From Rhodanobacteraceae bacterium (GTDB lineage: Bacteria > Pseudomonadota > Gammaproteobacteria > Xanthomonadales > Rhodanobacteraceae): 64,000 bases of DNA. The stretch's first letter is position 1; the number at the start of each line of letters is the position of its first letter. The DNA lies in contig SCQS01000067.1 of NCBI GenBank assembly GCA_004299705.1, positions 1 through 64,000 on the forward strand. Reading direction: 5' to 3'. Positions 1 through 7,065 of this stretch are shown here, in pieces. The notes beneath the pieces were generated by a model. That model was not told the DNA's origin, did not search any database, and was given only the letters and a program-made list of their open reading frames with translations. The translations under genes and the position numbers were made by a program.

Positions 1-51
1 TGCCATGGCCTCGGCATACCGCTCAAAGCGCGTCTCCAGACTGCTGCGCAT
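1..51 (-). mobile_element. Possible N-terminus of an IS701-like transposase, cut by the window edge
   Basis: Reading leftwards from an ATG at 51 gives an open frame of 17 codons to the window edge, beginning MRSSLETRFERYAEAMA. An AGGTGG stretch just upstream could be its ribosome binding site. The pattern of charged residues around RFERY resembles the start of IS701-family transposases as I remember them. The DNA just outside (about 95-150) is strikingly AT-rich compared with the rest of the window, as often seen at insertion sequence ends. With only 17 residues visible this is a guess; an ordinary gene start is equally possible. Confidence 0.3.
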
Positions 52-324
52 GGCCCACCTCCGCGCCGTCGCTCGAAGATGGTGCGATCATCTCACATTT
101 TTAGTAACACAGTAGAATTAGAAAATTAATAGAAAGATTGTGATTTAGAGCCAGGATCGGTGGAATCCACGAGTCGTGGTCGCATTTGGCAGCAATGAAT
201 ACGTTCCCGGAGGCTTCCGCGACGCGGCGCCGTGCGCTACCATCAAAGTTCTGGCTTGCAAAGGGCCTTGCGGCCCGATGGGTCGCCGCCCGGCAACGCC
301 GGCTCCATATTCCGAGGAACCTCC

Positions 325-1191
325 ATGCAAAAGCTTGCTGTAGCGCCGTTGTTTCTTGCCACCCTGATCCTTGCCGGTTGCGGGTCTCCCAACTCGTCCG
401 GCGGCAGCTCTTCCACGACCAGCGCGGCTGCGGGCGCGTCACAGGCAGGCGCACCCGCGCCGGCGGCCACCGCGGTGACCGGTACCGTCACGGTGCCGAA
501 TCCGCCCTCGCCGATCACGTCGCAGGCGAAGCTGGAGCTCTCGCTGGTGGATGTCACCGCGCAGCCCGCAGTCACCGTGAACAAGCAGGACTTCGCCCCG
601 CCGACGTTCCCGCAGGCGTTCCATATTCCTTTCTCGGCCTCGGCCATCAACGGCAACGATCTGTACGTGTTGCAGGCGACCATGCAGGACAACGGCCGCA
701 CCTACACCACCAAGCTGCAGCAGCCGGTGCTGACCCGTGGCCAACCCGCCAAGGTCGACATCGTGCTGGTGGCCGAACCGACCAAGGCGGAGAAGATGCT
801 GGCCGACTTCGAGAATGCCAAGCGCCAGACCGGCGCGATGACGGTGAAGACCGGCACCTCCAGCAAGATCGGCGAATCGCACAGTTGGCAAGTGTTCAGC
901 GACGAACACGGCGTCGAATTCATCATCGAGCAGACCAACGAGGCCGACAAGGGCTTCACCAAGACCGAGTACGCCTACAAGGACGGCCTGCCATGGGTGG
1001 TGGTGCAGGAACAGATGCCCAAGGCGGACGCACCGGCGACTTCGACCGAGCGGGTCGGCTGGGGCAACGATGGCGTGGTGGTGCTGAACCAGCAGATCAG
1101 CGGCGGCAAGACCACCACGATGTCCGATGCGCAGACGAAGGCGTTGAACGCCCAGGCGACCGCGGAGTACAAGCGCTTCAAGAAGCACTGA
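325..1191 (+). CDS. Putative lipoprotein with a YbaY-type domain
   Basis: A 288-residue protein with a lipoprotein signal peptide: hydrophobic residues 5-17, then the lipobox LAGC with the acylated Cys at about 19. A low-complexity Ser/Thr/Ala/Pro linker follows. Residues from about 55 to 150 resemble the YbaY/YscW lipoprotein domain, including LELSLVDVT, the stretch leading to HIPFSASAI, and PVLTRGQPAKVDIVLV. The C-terminal half (about 150-288) is not recognised. The ATG at 325 follows GAGGAAC at good distance and places the signal peptide exactly at the N-terminus; upstream in-frame starts would bury it. It appears monocistronic, with a strong hairpin terminator 25 bases after the stop. The domain family is known, but its cellular role here is not. 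Confidence 0.8.
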   Translation: MQKLAVAPLFLATLILAGCGSPNSSGGSSSTTSAAAGASQAGAPAPAATAVTGTVTVPNPPSPITSQAKLELSLVDVTAQPAVTVNKQDFAPPTFPQAFHIPFSASAINGNDLYVLQATMQDNGRTYTTKLQQPVLTRGQPAKVDIVLVAEPTKAEKMLADFENAKRQTGAMTVKTGTSSKIGESHSWQVFSDEHGVEFIIEQTNEADKGFTKTEYAYKDGLPWVVVQEQMPKADAPATSTERVGWGNDGVVVLNQQISGGKTTTMSDAQTKALNAQATAEYKRFKKH

Positions 1192-1215
1192 AGCGGGTTA
1201 GCCGCAGCGCATGGA

Positions 1216-1247
1216 AAAGGCCGCGTGTCGCAGGACACGCGGCCTTT
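1216..1247. terminator. Bidirectional hairpin terminator
   Basis: A perfect 14-base-pair stem (1216-1229 with 1234-1247) closes a GCAG loop. It is flanked by A residues on the left and a short T run on the right, so it can end transcription from both convergent genes: the lipoprotein ending at 1191 and the GDSL esterase ending at 1332. Confidence 0.85.
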
Positions 1248-1257
1248 CGCCGTTGGC

Positions 1258-1303
1258 CTCCCCCTTCGGAACGAAGGGGGAACGAGGGGGATGGGATGGC
1301 TCT
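1258..1303. repeat. Palindromic intergenic repeat, family A copy 1
   Basis: The unit contains the 9-base stem CCCCCTTCG/CGAAGGGGG (1260-1268 with 1272-1280) around GAA, then an ACGAGGGGGATGG tail. The same unit and its variants occur at 3326-3417 (inverted) and several times at 51272-51665. It lies between two convergent genes, right after the terminator. Confidence 0.8.
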
Positions 1304-1331
1304 TCGCGCGCGAGCGCGAGCAAGGGCGCTG

Positions 1332-3236
1332 TCAGAACCGGAACTTCGCACCGATGTTGAGGCTGTTCAATTGCTGGCTGGAATCCGAGAAGCGCCCGTC
1401 GTAGCCGATCCAGCCCGAGAAGTTGGGCGTGAAATCGGCGGCCAGGCCCACGCCCACGCTGCCCCAGTTCTTGTCCGGCATGAAGCCCGGCAGCGAGAAG
1501 GTGCCGGGCATCGTCACCAGGCCCGCGGTGACATAACGAATGCCGGCGTCGTTGTCATGGTTCCAGGCGACCCGCGCGAACGGATGCAGCAGCGTCGCGC
1601 CAGCCTGCAGGTTGGCGGTCACCTGCCAGCCCAACGTGCCGATCAGCGCGCGGCGATCCTGCGAATCGAAGGTCATCGCGGTGGCGTCGCCACCGTTTTC
1701 GCTGAAACCGTCGACGTGCGCGTGCTGCCACGACAGGTCCGCGTACGGACCGGTGCGCCAGTTGCCGAAGTTGAACCACCACCCGCCGGTCAACGCCAGC
1801 GCAGTGTGGTAACCCGACGTGCTACCGGATTCGTAAAGCGTGGTCGGGCCGATCGGGATGTTGCGATGGATGCCGCTGTAACCCAGGTGTCCGAAGCTGC
1901 CGATCGCGCCGAAGTAGGCCTGGTCCCAGCCCCACATCACGTAACCGGTGGCCAGCAGGTCCTGCAGCTTGAAGCCGCCGGCGTTGCCCGCGAAATCGTC
2001 CTTTTGCTGGCCGGCGGTGAACGCCAGGCCCGCGGTCATCGCGTCGGACGGATGGATGTCCGCGCCGATGCTGAGCGTGTTGACGTCGTTGCTGCTCTTG
2101 GGCGAATCCACCTGCTGGTCGAGGCGCTGGCGCGCGTAGTCGTAGCTGGCCCACAGCCGCAAGCCGTTGCCGGGCGCATTGGCGAGGCTGCTGGTGGCCT
2201 GGTCCACGATCGAACGGTTGAGGCTTTGGTCGATCTGCAAGGGCGCCTCGCCCAGCAGTGACATCTCGCCAGGCGCGGTGATGATCGATTCCGCGTACTG
2301 CGCCAGCATCGCATGCGCGGCGGTGGTCGGATGCACGCCGTCGGCAAACAGGTAAGTGTTCTGGGTGCCGGGCTGGTAGGTGACGGTGGCGCCCGGCGTG
2401 CCGGCCGGCAGGCATTCGAATGAACTGCCGCTGCCACCGGTGCAGGCCGGCTGGGTGACGTTGGTGAAACCGTAGCGCGCCGGGTCGGCGATCAATTCGC
2501 TCAAGATCCCGAACACGTTGACAGGGATGATGTTGACGCCGGAGTTGGCGAGCCCGGTGTTCAAGGTGTTGTTGTAGATCAGCGACAGGCCGGTGAGCTG
2601 CGCTGCGGCCTGCGGCCCTGCCGCGAGGGCCGACGGCGTGATGCCGATGTTGGGCAGGTTGAACACCATCACGTAGCGCGCGCCCGCCTTGCCGAGTTGC
2701 TGGATCATGCCGAGTTCGGTCGCCGCCGCGGTTTGCAGGTTGGCTTGCACCTGGGCCGGGGTCAGTTGCCCTGCCTGCGCCAGCGCGACGTTGTAGAACA
2801 CGTCGTTGGCGCCACCCCAGACCGTGTACAACGTGTTCGGATCGGCCGCGCCGCCGCTGGCCTTGAGGTACATACCAAGCTGTGTGGGCAGCGTAGGAAC
2901 TCCGGCCGGGGTGCCGGGAGAATTGTTGATGACACCGGCGCCACCGAAGGCAAAATCGGTGCCGCCCGTGAGGGCCGGTGTCATAGGCACGCCAAAGTAA
3001 TCGGCGATGTTCTCGACGCCGGTCTGGCCCGGGTTGGTGGTGAAGCGCATGGTCAGCGGCAGCTTCGCCAGGGTCGACAGGTTGCCGTCGTCGCTAAGGC
3101 TGTCGCCGAACACCACCATGTGGTCGAACAGCCCCGCGTGTGCGGAAGGCTGGGCGGGAGGTGCGGATTGCGCGAACGCGGCGGAACTTGCAAGCGCCAG
3201 CGCCACGGCGCAGGCAAGATGACTCGGACGAGGCAT
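1332..3236 (-). CDS. GDSL-family autotransporter esterase/lipase
   Basis: A 634-residue secreted esterase of the EstA type, predicted to sit in the outer membrane with its catalytic domain facing out. Residues 1-22 form a signal peptide ending in AFAQ. The passenger carries the SGNH/GDSL blocks: GDSLSD (nucleophile Ser46), GGAND (about 141-145) and DGVHP (Asp299, His302). From about residue 360 to the end the sequence alternates aromatic and polar residues, as in an autotransporter beta-barrel, and ends in a terminal Phe (GAKFRF), the usual outer-membrane C-terminal signature. The ATG at 3236 follows a CGGAG-type binding site. It is transcribed alone, convergent with the lipoprotein gene. The exact substrate is unknown. 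Confidence 0.92.
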   Translation of the reverse strand: MPRPSHLACAVALALASSAAFAQSAPPAQPSAHAGLFDHMVVFGDSLSDDGNLSTLAKLPLTMRFTTNPGQTGVENIADYFGVPMTPALTGGTDFAFGGAGVINNSPGTPAGVPTLPTQLGMYLKASGGAADPNTLYTVWGGANDVFYNVALAQAGQLTPAQVQANLQTAAATELGMIQQLGKAGARYVMVFNLPNIGITPSALAAGPQAAAQLTGLSLIYNNTLNTGLANSGVNIIPVNVFGILSELIADPARYGFTNVTQPACTGGSGSSFECLPAGTPGATVTYQPGTQNTYLFADGVHPTTAAHAMLAQYAESIITAPGEMSLLGEAPLQIDQSLNRSIVDQATSSLANAPGNGLRLWASYDYARQRLDQQVDSPKSSNDVNTLSIGADIHPSDAMTAGLAFTAGQQKDDFAGNAGGFKLQDLLATGYVMWGWDQAYFGAIGSFGHLGYSGIHRNIPIGPTTLYESGSTSGYHTALALTGGWWFNFGNWRTGPYADLSWQHAHVDGFSENGGDATAMTFDSQDRRALIGTLGWQVTANLQAGATLLHPFARVAWNHDNDAGIRYVTAGLVTMPGTFSLPGFMPDKNWGSVGVGLAADFTPNFSGWIGYDGRFSDSSQQLNSLNIGAKFRF

Positions 3237-3325
3237 GACCGGAAACTCCGTAAGGCCGGATGGCGGGACGCGGCAAGCCTAATACAAGCGTTTGAATTGT
3301 TCCATCCGTGGGCGTATGGGGAAGA

Positions 3326-3417
3326 GCCATCCCCCTCGGTCCCCCTTCCTGCGGAAGGGGGAGGAAAAACCCACCCTCTTCCAAACGAAGGGGGCGATGC
3401 GAAGCATCGGGGGGATG
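3326..3417. repeat. Palindromic intergenic repeat, family A inverted copy
   Basis: Two stem-forming units of the same family as 1258-1303, in opposite orientation. One is CCCCCTTC/GAAGGGGG around a CTGCG loop near 3341-3362. The other has CGATGCGAAGCATCG near 3395-3410, itself a small palindrome. It fills most of the 222-base gap between mnmG (ends 3459) and the start of the GDSL gene (3236), so it lies upstream of the esterase and downstream of mnmG. Confidence 0.75.
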
Positions 3418-3458
3418 TGCTGGATGCGAGTGCGTCTTGTGCGATCTCAGTGCACCAG

Positions 3459-5336
3459 TCACGCCGCGCGCGGACCGCGCTGCCGATGCAGATGCACCAG
3501 CAGCAGCGAAATCGCCGCAGGTGTGACCCCGCTGATGCGGCGTGCCTGACCGAGCGTGGCGGGCTTCACGCGTTTCAGTTTCGCCGACACTTCGGCGGAC
3601 AGGCCGCGCACGCGGTCGTAGTCGAAGCCAGCCGGGATCGGCGTGTCTTCGTGGCGACGTTGGCGCTCGATCTCGTCGCGCTGGCGATCGAGGTAACCCG
3701 CGTATTTGGTTTGCACCTCGACTTGGGCTGCAACGTCTTCGCGCTCCACGCCGGGGCCGAAACCTTGCGTATGCGTCAACGTGGCGTAATCGAGTTCCGG
3801 TCGGCGCAGTAGATCCAGCGCGTTGGCTTCGTGCGCGAGTGTGATGCCGCGTTGCGATTGCAGCGCGATGCCCAATGCGTTGGACGGAGCGGCCCATAAT
3901 GATTTGAGACGTGCGGTTTCGCGTTCCACCGCATCGCGCTTCGCACGCATCGCATCGAAGCGTTCCCGCGGCACCACGCCCAGTTCGAAACCTTTTTCGG
4001 TAAGGCGCAGGTCGGCATTGTCTTCGCGCAGGTGCAACCGGTACTCGGCGCGCGAGGTGAACATCCGGTACGGTTCGATGGTGCCGTTGGTGGTCAGGTC
4101 GTCGATCAACACGCCGATGTAGGCTTCGTCGCGACGCGGCCACCACGGGGCCTTGTCGCGTGTGGCACGCGCGGCGTTGAGTCCGGCGACCAGGCCCTGC
4201 GCCGCAGCCTCCTCGTAACCCGTGGTGCCGTTGATCTGGCCGGCGAAATACAAGCCGGCAATGGCCTTGGTTTCCAGCCACGGCTGCAGGCCGCGAGGAT
4301 CGAAGTAGTCGTATTCGATTGCGTAACCGGGACGCGTGATGTGCGCGTGCGCGAAACCCGGGATCGAGTGCACCAGTTCCACCTGCACGTCGAACGGCAA
4401 CGAAGTCGAGATGCCGTTCGGATAAATCTCGATGGCGTCCAGTCCTTCCGGTTCGATGAATATCTGGTGCGAAGCCTTGTCGGCGAAACGCACGACCTTG
4501 TCTTCAATCGACGGACAGTAGCGCGGGCCGGTGCCTTCGATCTTCCCGGTGTACAGCGGCGAACGGTCCAGCCCGGCGCGGATGATCGCGTGCGTGCGCG
4601 TGCTGGTGTGCGTGATCCAGCATGGCACCTGGCGTGGATGTTCATCGCGCGAGCCGAGATACGAGAACACCGGCAACGGATCGTCGCCGGGTTGTTCCTC
4701 GAACAGCGAGTAGTCCAGCGTGCGCGAGTCGATGCGCGGCGGCGTGCCCGTCTTCAGGCGATCAGCGCCCAGCGGCAGCTCACGCAGGCGTTGCGCGAGC
4801 TTGGTTGCAGGCGGGTCGCCCGCGCGGCCACCCGCGTGGTTTTCCAGACCTATGTGGATCTTGCCCGCGAGAAACGTGCCGACCGTCAACACCACGCGCG
4901 GTGCGTGGATCGTCACGCCCATTTGCGTGACCACGCCGGCGACGCGGCCGTGTTCGATCACGAGGTCGTCGACTGCTTGCTGGAAGATCTCGAGGCCCGG
5001 TTGCCGTTCGACGATGTGCCGCACAGCGGCCTTGTACAACACGCGGTCGGCCTGGCAGCGCGTCGCGCGCACGGCCGGGCCTTTCGATGCATTCAAGGTG
5101 CGCCACTGGATGCCGGCAAGATCGGCTGCATGCGCCATCGCGCCGCCGAGCGCGTCGATCTCCTTCACCAGATGGCCCTTGCCGATCCCGCCAATCGCAG
5201 GATTGCAACTCATCTGTCCGATGGTTTCGATGTTGTGCGTCAGCAGCAGCGTGCGCGCGCCGCAACGCGCCGACGCCAGCGCGGCTTCGGTGCCGGCGTG
5301 GCCGCCGCCCACCACGATAACGTCATAACTGGTCAT
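3459..5336 (-). CDS. mnmG: tRNA uridine-5-carboxymethylaminomethyl modification enzyme MnmG (GidA)
   Basis: A 625-residue FAD protein that works with the GTPase MnmE to install the cmnm5 group on the wobble uridine of certain tRNAs. The N-terminus has the dinucleotide-binding motif [12 protein letters not shown] (about 8-19) and [12 protein letters not shown]. Both family signatures are visible: [12 protein letters not shown] and [16 protein letters not shown]. The C-terminal helical domain that contacts MnmE is present, ending near [20 protein letters not shown] and a short basic tail. Length matches the family (about 625-630). The ATG at 5336 encodes [12 protein letters not shown], a typical start. 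MnmE is not in this window, and the gene stands alone here. Confidence 0.97.
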   Translation of the reverse strand: MTSYDVIVVGGGHAGTEAALASARCGARTLLLTHNIETIGQMSCNPAIGGIGKGHLVKEIDALGGAMAHAADLAGIQWRTLNASKGPAVRATRCQADRVLYKAAVRHIVERQPGLEIFQQAVDDLVIEHGRVAGVVTQMGVTIHAPRVVLTVGTFLAGKIHIGLENHAGGRAGDPPATKLAQRLRELPLGADRLKTGTPPRIDSRTLDYSLFEEQPGDDPLPVFSYLGSRDEHPRQVPCWITHTSTRTHAIIRAGLDRSPLYTGKIEGTGPRYCPSIEDKVVRFADKASHQIFIEPEGLDAIEIYPNGISTSLPFDVQVELVHSIPGFAHAHITRPGYAIEYDYFDPRGLQPWLETKAIAGLYFAGQINGTTGYEEAAAQGLVAGLNAARATRDKAPWWPRRDEAYIGVLIDDLTTNGTIEPYRMFTSRAEYRLHLREDNADLRLTEKGFELGVVPRERFDAMRAKRDAVERETARLKSLWAAPSNALGIALQSQRGITLAHEANALDLLRRPELDYATLTHTQGFGPGVEREDVAAQVEVQTKYAGYLDRQRDEIERQRRHEDTPIPAGFDYDRVRGLSAEVSAKLKRVKPATLGQARRISGVTPAAISLLLVHLHRQRGPRAA

Positions 5337-5852
5337 GGCGTGTCACTTGTATCGAAATGCAACGCGCGAACGGCGTCGGGAGACGTCGAGAATGTGAAAT
5401 CCCGTTTGCAATCCATGGCCCTGATCATTGCGAAAGGTTACCGCGTGCGTGCATGACGCACGTAATCCTGCGCCTACCCGGCAACGACACAATCTCTTGC
5501 AAATTTCGGGCGCGGTTGCCGATGGTTTGGCACGCGACGTGCACGAATACTGCTTGCAAGCCCGCCGCCGCAAGCCGTTGCGAGCGGCACGGACCGGAAA
5601 GCAGGAACCGGTTTCGCGTCGGCGGGAAGCACCGGAGACGGTGCGAAAAGGAACTGGCGCCCGGCGGTCATCAGGAACAGGGGGAATCCAGAGTAACCGA
5701 AATCCGGGCGCCAGATTTGCAAAAAACATCGGGTGCCGAAGTGGCGAATCGAATCGCAACTGCCCCTTTCGGCGAAGAGTATCAGCGGCGGCATGTGAAC
5801 GCCACTTGAAGGTTCAGGTTCGGCCGTCACGCAAAACAGAGGAGTGCTTGAG
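5337..5852. other. Long intergenic stretch with a foldable element
   Basis: No convincing gene lies in these 516 bases; the open frames on both strands lack family features and good starts. One structural feature stands out: TTGCAAAT at 5497-5504 is mirrored by ATTTGCAA at 5715-5722, and just inside the right arm an 11-base-pair stem CTGGCGCCCGG/CCGGGCGCCAG (5654-5664 with 5704-5714) encloses 39 bases that can extend the stem through CGGT/ACCG. It could be a small RNA, a mobile-element remnant or a structured 5' region. The mnmG promoter and the promoter of the next gene should also lie in this stretch, but I cannot place them. Confidence 0.5.
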
Positions 5853-6047
5853 ATGAGCTTCGTCGAAATGACCAATGAGGAATGGGACGCGGTTCGCAGA
5901 CATCACGACGCGTTGATCCAGATGGCAGAACTCGAATTGCAGGCCGAACAGATCCGCGAAACCTGCCCGGACGCGAGCCAGATGTTGAAGCCCATCCAGG
6001 TGCAGATGCACGAACTCGACGACGTGATCGCCAAGCTGCCGGCCTGA
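5853..6047 (+). CDS. Small acidic protein of unknown function
   Basis: A 64-residue protein starting MSFVEMTNEEWD, rich in Glu, Asp and Gln, and probably mostly helical. It has no signal peptide, membrane segment or cysteine pair. The ATG at 5853 sits 8 bases after AGAGGAG, a strong binding site; a GTG at 5844 overlaps that site and is less likely. A clear rho-independent terminator follows 27 bases after the stop, which supports a real single-gene transcript. I do not recognise the family. Confidence 0.65.
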   Translation: MSFVEMTNEEWDAVRRHHDALIQMAELELQAEQIRETCPDASQMLKPIQVQMHELDDVIAKLPA

Positions 6048-6074
6048 ACCCGGTCACCAGTTGTACCAAGAGAG

Positions 6075-6103
6075 CGGGGAGCGTCATGGCGCTCCCCGTT
6101 TTT
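6075..6103 (+). terminator. Rho-independent terminator of the small gene
   Basis: A 9-base-pair stem CGGGGAGCG/CGCTCCCCG (6075-6083 with 6090-6098) with a 6-base loop is followed directly by a T run at 6099-6103. It ends the transcript of the small gene at 5853-6047. Confidence 0.9.
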
Positions 6104-6140
6104 GTTGGGTGCGGCAGCCGTCGCGTCAATCCTTGCGGGC

Positions 6141-7004
6141 TCAGCGAATCTCGATTCCGGGTTTGCGGGCAGCGCGCGGTGCTGGTGCGGGAGTGGGAGC
6201 TGGCGTGAAGACTGGCTGCGGCGCCGGGAAGGCGCGGGGCATCACGGCCGGAGCCGCGTTGCGTTGCGGGGCAAATCGGGGTGCCGCCGCCATCGACGGG
6301 GCGCGGAACGAGGGCCGGGACGTCGGCATCGGCGCGAAGCGCGGCATCACGATCCGGTGCTGGGCAGGTGCGCGCACGAAGTCGCGTGGCGCGAAGCGCG
6401 CCGAATCCAGCGGGCGAGCTTCGACGGATTTGGGCGTCGGGTGCACCATGTAGTACCGCCAGTGTGGCGCGATCGCCGTGCGTTCCAGCTTCAACCCCGG
6501 CGGGGGCGACAGGTGCGCGATGACGGCCGGGTGCGGGTCGTGGGGATCGTGCGCGTGCAAACCGTCGTGCCGCCAGTGTCCGCGCCGATGGTGGCGGCGC
6601 CAGCAGCCGTCCCGGCAACCCCAGATCGGGAAGTTGAGGGAATACCAGGGACCCCAGTAACCCGGAAAACCCCAGACGTTCGAAATGCCGAGGTTGAAGA
6701 AGAACGGGAACCCGAAGTCGTCGTAATCGTTGTCGAACCAGCCGAACGCGCCGGCGTACGGGCTGCTGCCGTTGTAGTAGCCCCAGCCGCTGGTTCCGGG
6801 ATAATACGGGCCGGTGCCGTACCAGTCGTAGTAACCCTGTCCGGTATAGGTGTTGTCGCTGGTGTAGTAACCGCCGCTGCCCGCGACATTCGGTTGCACG
6901 TAGGCGTAGCCGGTGGCGCAACCCGCCAGCACCACGGCGCCGACCAGTGCGACCGCACAGCGCGCAAGCCGTCCCCACCTTCCCGAAAAAGAGGCTCCAG
7001 ACAT
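6141..7004 (-). CDS. Low-complexity lipoprotein, Gly/Tyr- then Pro/Ala-rich
   Basis: A 287-residue lipoprotein: basic N-terminus, hydrophobic segment and lipobox VLAGC at about residue 29. The mature part starts with a Gly/Tyr/Ser/Asn-rich stretch (about 30-100), passes a His/Arg-rich patch (CWRRHHRRGHWRHD, about 134-147) and ends in a long Pro/Ala/Arg-rich tail. Such composition suggests an extended, surface-exposed or cell-envelope protein rather than an enzyme. The ATG at 7004 has GGAGG at good spacing upstream. It lies between a terminator and pepN. I do not recognise a family. Confidence 0.7.
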   Translation of the reverse strand: MSGASFSGRWGRLARCAVALVGAVVLAGCATGYAYVQPNVAGSGGYYTSDNTYTGQGYYDWYGTGPYYPGTSGWGYYNGSSPYAGAFGWFDNDYDDFGFPFFFNLGISNVWGFPGYWGPWYSLNFPIWGCRDGCWRRHHRRGHWRHDGLHAHDPHDPHPAVIAHLSPPPGLKLERTAIAPHWRYYMVHPTPKSVEARPLDSARFAPRDFVRAPAQHRIVMPRFAPMPTSRPSFRAPSMAAAPRFAPQRNAAPAVMPRAFPAPQPVFTPAPTPAPAPRAARKPGIEIR

Positions 7005-7065
7005 GGCACACCTCCGCTGCCGGATTCCTGAAGCCTAGGGTACGCCCCCGGCGATTACGTTTTGC

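Noticed and set aside
186-2261. A 691-codon plus-strand frame over the lipoprotein and esterase genes
   Set aside because: It crosses a strong terminator and both real genes in other frames, with random Arg/Gly-rich sequence.
5474-5875. A 133-codon minus-strand frame in the gap before the small gene
   Set aside because: It overlaps the binding site and start of the small gene, has no recognisable features and covers the foldable element.
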